A stretch of DNA of 64,000 bases, from positions 214,578,222 to 214,642,221 of the forward strand of contig OX352772.1 of NCBI GenBank assembly GCA_947095535.1, read 5' to 3'. How positions within the stretch are numbered: position 1 is the stretch's first letter; each line of letters starts with the position of its first letter. The notes beneath the pieces were generated by a model, which searched no databases, was not told where the DNA came from, and worked only from the letters and a program-made list of their open reading frames with translations. Position numbers and translations under genes: made by a program. The DNA is from Poecilobothrus nobilitatus. Taxonomy: Eukaryota; Arthropoda; Insecta; Diptera; Dolichopodidae. This document shows, piece by piece, positions 55,312 to 64,000 of the stretch.

Positions 55312-58190
55312 CCTCCGAATTCAATAGTTAATGGTGATAATGTATATGTATTATCTCGTTTCAGAGAGCCTAGTTTGCTCTATAATATTAAATTATATCT
55401 TGCTTATCTCTTCGATCAAGATAACCACGTTTGCATTGAAGGCAAAACGAAAACATTCTTAAAAGTACTCATTTAACAAGAGGGTCTCCCCTCTGACTAC
55501 AAGGAACTAAGTAAATTACTTTATAACTATTATGAAATTGAAGGAATATCTGCTAAAGAAGAGCTAAGTGCCTTGCGTAGTCACTTGTCCAGCAAAAGAC
55601 GTGAGTATATCCAAAAGCTTAGAGATATTGATCAAAAGTTTGTCATGTCTAATAAGCCAAATAATACTTATCAAAGTAAAAACAAGTCTCAACTTTATAA
55701 TAACACTATTTGGATGTTCTATCGCAATTACAGTGGTTTAAGAAGTAAAATAAAAAAAACCTTTATATCGACGCCAAATCATGCAATTTTAATATACTAG
55801 TGATTACAGAAACCTGGTTGAGCGACTCTTTTAAAAATGAAGAAATTCTCGATAACAATTGTTCAATTTATAAAAATGATCGTAACTACCTTTCCACAGG
55901 TCTCTCTAGAGGTGGTGGTGTTCTAATTGCAGTCAATAACGGCTTTTCATGTGAATTAATATGTTCCAACACCTCCTTATCTTTTAAATACATATTTGTT
56001 AAAATTCTTACTGGCAGTAAAAGTATTTATCTAGGAGTAGTATATTTTCCTCCAAATTCTGATGAATCCTCTTATTACGAATTCTTGGGTGCATTAACAA
56101 TGCCTTATCTAATATAAACTGGTACGAGCTGTTAATGCAGCGAGATTTAGATTTAGTAGTTCTGGATTTTCATACAATTTTATCATCTATAATTGATAAT
56201 TACATGCCAAGAATACTAAAAAAAGATAAATTAATGAAACCTTGGCTAGATAGGGAACTCAGATCTTTACGTAATCGTAGAAATAAATTATATAAAATTA
56301 TTAAATCATCAGTTGATCCAAGCTGCGAAACTATTAATGAGCATAAAAAATTAGCTGATGAATTTAAAATAAAATGCATTGCATCGTACTATAATTACGT
56401 TCAAAATATTGGTAACTCCATTTTAAGTAACCCTAGAAAATTTTTTGAATTTGTTAATACAAAACGTAAGTCGTCAAGTTACCCAAACTCTATGTCCTTA
56501 GATGGTAAAGTCTCATCCTGCCCTGATGAAATTTTCAATTTGTTTGCACACAAATTCCAAAACGTGTACCGTCAGTCGCAAACAGGGCATGCAAATGTGA
56601 ATTTCCGGACCTTAAATAACACTATTCTTCTCATGCAAAATTTAAACTTATCATTAAAAGATGTTTTTTCAGAAATTAGTAATTTATATATTAAAAAAGG
56701 ATCTGGTCCTGATCTTCTTCCACCTATATTTTTACATAACTGTAATTAACTGTTAATAAATTTAACTGTCCCACTTACATTAATTTTTAACAGATCCCTT
56801 ATGTCAGGTACTTTTCCACAATTTTGGAAAGCCTCATACCTGATTCCGATTCACAAAAAAGGTGGCAAAGCAATAATAGACAATTTTAGAGGTATAGCAA
56901 TTCAGTCGACTATACCCAAATTATTTGAAAAACTTGTATAGATCCTTACTAACTCCTATAATAAATCCTTATCTTAATCAAAAACAACATGGTTTTAGAA
57001 AAGGTCCTTCAACCACCATCAACCTGATGGTTTTCACATCAGATATATTATCTTCTATGGAAAAAGGTCTTCAGGTAGCCGCAATATATACAGATTTTAG
57101 TAAAGCATTTGACCGAATAAATCATGATATACTAAAAGATAAACTGACAAAGCTAGGATTCAGTGGCTCCACATTAAAATGGATTAAGTCACATGTCACT
57201 GAAAGAGTACAATTTGTTAGATTTCAAGATACTATATCTAAGCCCATTTCTGTCTACTCTGAGGTACCCCAAGGTAATCACTTTGGACCACTTTTATTCA
57301 ATATATATATAAGTGATCTTTCGAATTTCTTATCAGGCGCTGCCCACTTTACTTATGCTGATGATCTTAAGATGTATCATGTTATTAAGAATGATACTGA
57401 TTGCTGTTTTCTTCAATCAAAATTGATATGCTTAGAAAAATGGTGCTCTGACAATATGCTAGATCTCAACGTTAGTAAGTGCTATACTATGACCTTTTCA
57501 CGGAAAAGATCCAAATTGATGCATAATTATTCCATACAAAACTGCAGCCTAGAATGTGTGGATCATATTACAGATTTGGGAATGATTTTGGAAAACAAAC
57601 TGAATTATAATCTCCACTGTGAATCAATGTTATCAAAAACTAACAAAATGCTAGGTTTTATCAAAAGAAGAGGAAGAGAATTTAACAATATGTGGGAAAC
57701 AATAACTTTATATTGCTCACTTGTACGCTCAGTTTTAGAATACGGTAGCGTTATCTGGAATCCAGCCTTTCTTATTCATAGTACAAGAATTGAATTAATC
57801 CAGAAGCAGTTCCTCCTCTTTGCTTTAAGACATCTACATAATCGCAGAGACTTTCATAACCTTCCATCATACAATGACAGGCTGCAGTTAGTCAATTTAC
57901 TTAGTTTAAGTTCCCGTAGAATCTTACTATCTAACAGCTTTACATTTCATGTCTTATTCAATAAGATTAATATCGATTTTATTAAAGATAGAACCAAAGT
58001 CAACAATAATGTCAGGCCTATAAGATATACCAAATTCTTAATTGAAACAACACATAGAACTGAATATGGGAAAAACGAACCTACAAACAGGTTTTGCATA
58101 TTATTTAATCGATTCGACAACCTTTTCTGTGACACAATTTCTAAAAATTCTTACAAATCTAAATTACGAAACATTCTTAAACAATCGTAA
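55312..58190 (+). pseudogene. LINE F ORF2 (unit 3)
   Basis: As unit 1; linker frame as in unit 1, not the shifted unit 2 version. Private substitutions: KSHVTE, DRLQL, TFHVLF. Confidence 0.8.
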
Positions 58191-58786
58191 AACCTTGACA
58201 TAATTTATTTCTAAATGACATAATTTATTAATAATAATATTTCCTTTGTTTTTGTTTTTTTTTTTTTTTTACATAATTAACTAACTATAAACTCTCAATA
58301 AAAATTTAGCATAAGTATTATGTGATAAAAAGAGAAAAAAAAACCATATTAACAGCATTGACTCATTTTACATACATAAAATAAAAATAACTTTAGTGTT
58401 TATTGTACCTATCATAATTAATTTAATTTTAACGAAGTACAAAAAAATTATTGTATCATCTTACATCTTTCTTTTTTTTTTTTTTCCTCTTTCTTAATAG
58501 TAAGACTAAACTAAAGGCTTAACTTAGCTTCTTTATATTGCTCTGAATGATTCATAATTCATACATATAATTTTTAAATGTATCTAAAAAAAAAAGAAAA
58601 AAGAGAGAAAACAAAAGAAAAAACTAAAAATAAATTGTAATTTTTTTTGCAGTCTTAAGTCACCAAAATAATGTACTTTTTTTTGCATTGTATTGTGCAA
58701 TAATAATTTTAAGTTTAACTTTAAGAATTTTTGTAACGATCTTGCTTTGGTTTTAAAATAAAATAAAATAAAGTAAAATAATAAAT
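58191..58786 (+). other. LINE F 3' UTR (unit 3)
   Basis: Non-coding tail, as at 24120-24715. Confidence 0.5.
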
Positions 58787-59427
58787 CCATTTGAAAAAAG
58801 TAGTAAACTAACTTGGTCACCTACAATAGGTAAAAGATCTTCGTTAAAAAATCCTAATGGAATCACAGCTGATGAAAAAAGCTCTGCTCAAGATCCTAGT
58901 CCAAAACAAAAAGTTATCAAGAAAACAACAGAAAATGATTTATTAACACCTAAACCTAAACCTAACATGGAGAAATATGATATATTAACACCAAAACCTA
59001 AACATGAAGACACCAAAGACAAAACAATTATAAGATTAGAAAAAGAGTTGTCTATAGCTAGAGCTGGAATCAAGCAGCTAAGAGATATTATAATCTCAAT
59101 GCAATATAATAAGAACTATTCACTATCTATCTAACTCAGACTCTGAAGAGGAATTGGTGGTCAAAGAAACGGCCTGGCTATTACAAAAAAACAAAAAAAG
59201 AAAATTTTAAGGTTCGCCAAAACCAAAAATACCAAGCCCTACAATTAAACCAAAATCGAAGCAAAAAGAACTAAAACAACATAAACCGCTTCCATTAATA
59301 ATGAGTAATGTTAAAAACTTCTCAGAAATAAAAATCAATGTGGATACGGAGATGGAATATAGATCTGGAATGGAGAATCTAATAAAATTTTCCAATGATA
59401 CCAAGCTAGAATGCCACTGTTATGAAA

Positions 59428-59623
59428 ATAAACTGTAATTAACTATTAATAAATTTAACTGTCCCACTTACATTAATTTTTAACAGATCCCTTATGTCAG
59501 GTACTTTTCCACAATTTTGGAAAACCTCATACCTGATTCCGATTCACAAAAAAGGTGGCAAAGCAATAATAGACAATTTTAGAGGTATAGCAATTCAGTC
59601 GACTATACCCAAATTATTTGAAA
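59428..59623 (+). repeat. 192-bp copy of LINE F RT segment inside gag (unit 3)
   Basis: Copy of 56738-56929; same borders as in units 1 and 2. Confidence 0.9.
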
Positions 59624-59958
59624 TATATACCCAAACTAGACCGATAAGAGTCATGGTAAGGAACCTACATTCTACATGCAATACGGATGACATAAAAAAT
59701 GAACTTATTGATAAAGGTTTTAAAATTATCGAAGTTGTAAACAGCATTAAAAAATTTAAACGGCATGTAACTAGGCTTCCTCTATTTATGCTTACTTTCG
59801 AAAATGCAGAAGACATCAAAAAAATATACGAAATTCAATATTTTAACCACATGAAAGTTAAAATAGAAGCAATTAGAAGTAACAAAATGATTCCCCAATG
59901 TAAAAAATGTCAAAGACATGAACACACACAAAAGTATTGTCAACGTGAACCAAGCTGT

Positions 59959-60384
59959 ATATTACTGAATTGTAAAAATTGTATGTTACTGTGGTTTCTT
60001 AATTCAATTCAGAAATTTTGTTACACCATTCTATGATAATTTGTAATAAAATAATATACTCTCTCATGATGAAAACAATGCAGATTTATATAATAAAGTA
60101 ATATTGAGTGCGAAAATTAAAATTTTAATACATATATAAATATTGAGAGAAAATGAAAATTAAAAACATGTAAATTACTTTAGAAATATTTTTAACCATT
60201 TAAAACCCGACGGCTTCGGCTTGGGGGAAAAAAAAATAGGAACTGTTTATATTTACTTTATATTTAAAAATGTTTTACTATAAAATTAAATTACATGAAA
60301 TAGTTATAGTTAAATTATGTAGATTTGAATTAAAATGTAAGTAGTAAGTAAGTTATAAATTTGAAAATAAATAAAGAAAAAAAA
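59959..60384 (+). mobile_element. 426-bp A-tailed insertion in gag knuckle (unit 3)
   Basis: Flanked by AAGCTGT at 59952-59958 and 60385-60391. Confidence 0.8.
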
Positions 60385-60783
60385 AAGCTGTGTTAAATGT
60401 GCAACACTTACAATAGATTGCAAGAAGCCTAAAACTCTTCCAGCTAAATGCTCTAACTATGGTAAAGATCATCCAGTGAACTATAGGGGATGCCAAATTG
60501 GCGTAGAGCTTCAGAAGAGAAGAAATAAAATAACAAGCTCACGTAAAGATCAAATCAAATAACCAAGAACGTTTACTTCAAAAAATTAGCAAAGAATTAA
60601 CTTTTGCAGAAGCAGTTTCCACAAATAAAATTCTTCAGCAAAATAATATTCCAAACAATGATAATAACTGCGCACAGATGATCAAAAATGTGATCAATAT
60701 GATGAATAAACTATCATTCAAATTAAAAAAAATCAGAGAACAGAGGCTCTCAGCTCTCTATCTCAGAGTAGATCACCTTCTAT

Positions 60784-63473
60784 ATGAACCAGAGAGACAT
60801 AAAAATAGCAACATGGAACGCTAATGGCGTCATAAACAAAATACAAGGAGTAGAAGTTTTCTTAGTAACTGAAAATATTGATATTTTTCTTATATCAGAA
60901 ACAATCACATCTAAAACTCTTCTGCAAAATAATATATAACAAAACAATCACATCTAAAACTCAAAGGATATACAATCTATTTAGCTAACCCAGGAAATCA
61001 AGCAAAAGGAGGAAGTGCAATAGCAATCAAAGAAAATATTGACCATTATGAAGAATGCAACTTACAAACCGAAGAAGTACAAATTACTAAAATTACTATT
61101 AAAACCGTTAAACAAAAACTATCTTTAGGCGCTTTATATTGCCCATCAAAATATAACTTAAAGAAAATAGACTATATTAACATAATAAAGCATATGGGTG
61201 AGTGATTTATCTAGGCGGAGACTTCAATGCCAAAAATATAGAATGGGGTTCCAGACTTACAACAACAAAAGGCAAAGAAGTAAAGAATGCAGCAAAAGAT
61301 ACAGGCTGCGTATTCCACTCCACAGGGAAACCTACTTATTGGCCATCTGACTTGAACAAAATTCCAGATCTTCTAGACTTCTTTATTTCTAGGAAAGTGT
61401 TTGTCAACTTCGTAGACATAGAAGAAAATCAAGATTTAAATTCTGATCGTTCAGCAGTCATATTAACATTAAGTGAAAAAATTATTAAAAAAGAAAGTAA
61501 GCTAACACTTACTAATAATACAATTGACTGGAAGAGTTTTCAAATTGAAGTTCAAAGTAAAATCAATCTCAACGTTCAAATCCAATCAACTTCTCAGTTA
61601 GAATACGAATGCGATAACTTTACTAATATAATCCAAGAATCAGCATGGAATAACACAAAAGAAATTAAACTTAGAATAGTTGGTAATAACTATGCCAGAG
61701 AAATTAAAGAGTTAGTTATCACCAAAAGAAAAGCTAGAAGAAAGTGGCAACAAACAAGAAGTCCAGACGACAAAACTATACTAAACAGAAGAGCCCAACA
61801 ACTAAAAAGAGAAATTCAAAAAATAAATGAAGAATCCTGCAAAAATTACCTACAAAATTTAAATGCATATAAAGAATCAGAATATTCCATGTGGAAAGCC
61901 ACAAGTAAGCTTAAGAGACCAATCACCCAAATTCCACCCATCAGAAGACAAGCACCTGAGCAAGGAACAACAAGGAGAAAGTCGAAACATTTGCGGAGGA
62001 CTCAGCCAGCATATTTAAGCCCAACAATATTGTATCTAATAATCCACAGGAAGAAATTCAAAACAACCTGGAGAGAAGGGAAATTAAATTAGCCACTCAA
62101 AAGGAAGTAGCCAGTACTATAAAAAAACAGTTTTAAAACTAAAAAGGCCCCAGGATTCGACCACAATTGAAATCCTAAACAAATTGCCGAAAAAGGCCAT
62201 AACTATGCTAACTATACACATTAATGCTGTATTTAGAATGAAATATGTGCCAAGTTTTTGGAAATTGGCTGAACTGATCATGATACAAAAACCAGGGAAA
62301 TCTCCAAACGAAAAAAAGTCGTAACGACCTATATCATTACTACCAGTAATGTCAAAAATATTTGAAAAATTATTACTAAAAAGGTTGAAACCTGTAATTG
62401 AAAGTAAAAAGCTAATTCCTAATCATCAATTCGGATTTAGGTCTAATCATTCCACAGTGGAACAAATACATCGGATTACTGATATTTTAGAAAAGCACTG
62501 GAGGAAACCGAAGTGTGTTCTACAATTTTTTTGGACGTTGCACAAGCCTCTGATAAGGTCTGGAATGAAGGATTAATTTACAAATTAAACAAACAATTAC
62601 CAAACCAATTTGTTGAACTAATTGCATCCTATCTAAATAACAGATTGTTTAGAATTAAACTTGAAAATGAATATTCCGACCTCAGAGAAATTGAGGCAGG
62701 TGTTCCACAAGGAAGCATCTTGGGTCCAATACTATATCTACTATATACTTGCGACATACCAGTTCTAGCCAATACTACAATAGCAACATTTGCAGATGAT
62801 ACTGCCATATTAGCAGTTGAATCTAATTTAAATGACGCGGCAGCTGAACTACAAAGAGCAAATAATCATATCCATAACTGGACAAACATATGGAAAATTA
62901 AATTGAACGAAGCTAAATCTGTACACGTTAATTTTACAAACAAACATATTCAAGAGAATTTGTCAGTAAACATAAATAATACAACTATTCCAAACCAAAA
63001 ATCGGCAAAGTACTTGGGAATGACGCTGGATGCAAAACTTCGGCGGAAAGAGCATGTAAAAATAAATAAAAACCGAGCTAGAGTTAAAATACAGAAAATT
63101 TTATTGGCTCCTAAGCCGAACGTCAAATTTATCAATACAAAACAAAATCTTAATTTATAATCAAGTACTGAAACCAGTATGGCTGCATGGTATTCAATTA
63201 TGGGGTTGTGCCAAACAAAGTAATATTCAACATATTCAATCATTCCAAAATAAAGTATTGCGCAATATGATAAACGCCCAATGGTGCATCAGAAATAACG
63301 ATTTGCATCGAGATTTAGGTATCCTGCATGTGGCGAGTGAAATAAAGAAATATGATATCAGACACGCAACCAAACTGCAGCAACATATCAATGAGGAAGC
63401 TGCTCGTCTTTCAAGAAATGACAACGTTATCAGAAGACTGAAACGAACCAAACCATTCGAGTTAGCTACTTAA
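60784..63473 (+). pseudogene. element I ORF2, jockey clade (unit 3)
   Basis: As unit 2 with extra damage: Phe to Ser in AQASDKVW beside the first catalytic Asp, Pro to Leu in IPVLAN, and a frameshift near 63066 that splits the thumb. 3' UTR and A-tail at 63474-63672. Confidence 0.85.
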
Positions 63474-63710
63474 CTTAGAAAATTACTAAAATGTAAATTA
63501 GTAAAAATAGCAAAAATAGTAAAATGTAAATATAATGTAAATGTTAAAGTTTTAATTTTAGCAAACCACTGAGTGAGCTAAAATATGTATTTAGAACCTA
63601 ATTTTAAGACAGGGAGAAATAAATTAATGGTTGATCTAGTTGGACCAGTTTCAATAATAAAAAAAAAAAAAGTTTTACTGTGACGTCGGTTTAAATAAGT
63701 CTAATGTTTC

Positions 63711-64000
63711 GAGATCAACTATTTACTGCCCTAAGTTGAGAACAGCAAAAAAATTTAAATTTAAATTAATTAACACATATGAAACATCACGTCTAATAGA
63801 TAATCTACCTAACACCAAAAAAATTTAAATTTAAATTAATTAACACATATGAAACATCACGTCTAATAGATAATCTACCTAACACCAATTCCCATTGTGC
63901 CGATAAAATTACAGGGTCGTTAGTAAAGAAGAACTATTAGAACACATAAAAAAATTAATTAATTCCTCGTTGATCCAAGGTGTTGTGCCAGAAAATTGTA
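63711..64000 (+). pseudogene. relic J, start only (unit 3, window edge)
   Basis: Begins as in the other units but holds a duplicated 70-bp segment. The window ends inside GVVPENC. Confidence 0.7.
63747..63886 (+). repeat. 70-bp tandem duplication, only in unit 3
   Basis: 63747-63816 is repeated exactly at 63817-63886; each copy starts AAAAAAATTTAAATTTAAAT and ends ACCTAACACC. Units 1 and 2 have one copy. Confidence 0.95.

Larger units (their letters stand above)
58787..60824 (+). pseudogene. element I gag (unit 3)
   Basis: As unit 2, plus a private stop near 59207 (AAATTTTAAGG), which breaks RKFLSSP. PRE_C2HC and the knuckle are open at 59494-60036. Confidence 0.8.

Overview
The window is strongly AT-rich eukaryotic DNA made almost wholly of retrotransposon remains. 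I see no host gene, tRNA, rRNA or CRISPR array. Jockey-clade LINEs (PRE_C2HC plus zinc-knuckle gag, APE-type endonuclease, FADD reverse transcriptase), other jockey/CR1-like LINEs and a TA-inserted transposon with a DUF4817/mariner-like transposase point to an arthropod, most likely an insect. Order and species cannot be named from this sequence.

Left flank (1-14393): a nest of elements. A jockey-like element G (gag at 1-905, resuming near 13496) is split by a minus-strand LINE A and a plus-strand LINE C. LINE A is itself split by LINE B (3573-7906, 23-A tail, ATTC target duplication). LINE C is split by a 1,623-bp DNA transposon (10542-12164) with 28-bp inverted ends, a TA duplication and a transposase missing its C-terminal half. 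A relic of a further LINE (H, endonuclease-RT linker) runs up to and across 14393.

Right part (14393-64000): three head-to-tail copies of one macro-repeat of about 17.06 kb: 14393-31923 (17,531 bp, carrying an extra ~465-bp AAT module), 31924-48983, and 48984 to the window end (incomplete). The copies differ by what looks like only tens of substitutions and a few indels. Each unit holds, in order: the end of relic H; a jockey-type leader and gag start; a PHD-finger ORF1 running into an (AAT)n tract; a minus-strand ORF (E) that fuses a PHD/coiled-coil ORF1 to a reverse transcriptase with no endonuclease between; LINE F (endonuclease half lost); a complete but decayed jockey element I (gag carrying a 192-bp piece of F and a 426-bp A-tailed insert, ORF2, A-tail); an RT relic J; and an endonuclease fragment K cut off at the unit junction.

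The most notable items are the 17-kb tandem array and the 869-residue PHD-RT fusion. The fusion is fully open in unit 2 and broken by one single-base indel in each of units 1 and 3, while its neighbours carry damage common to all three copies. This fits E being the youngest insertion before amplification. Everything else behaves as fossil or non-autonomous sequence; no pathway of cooperating host genes is present.
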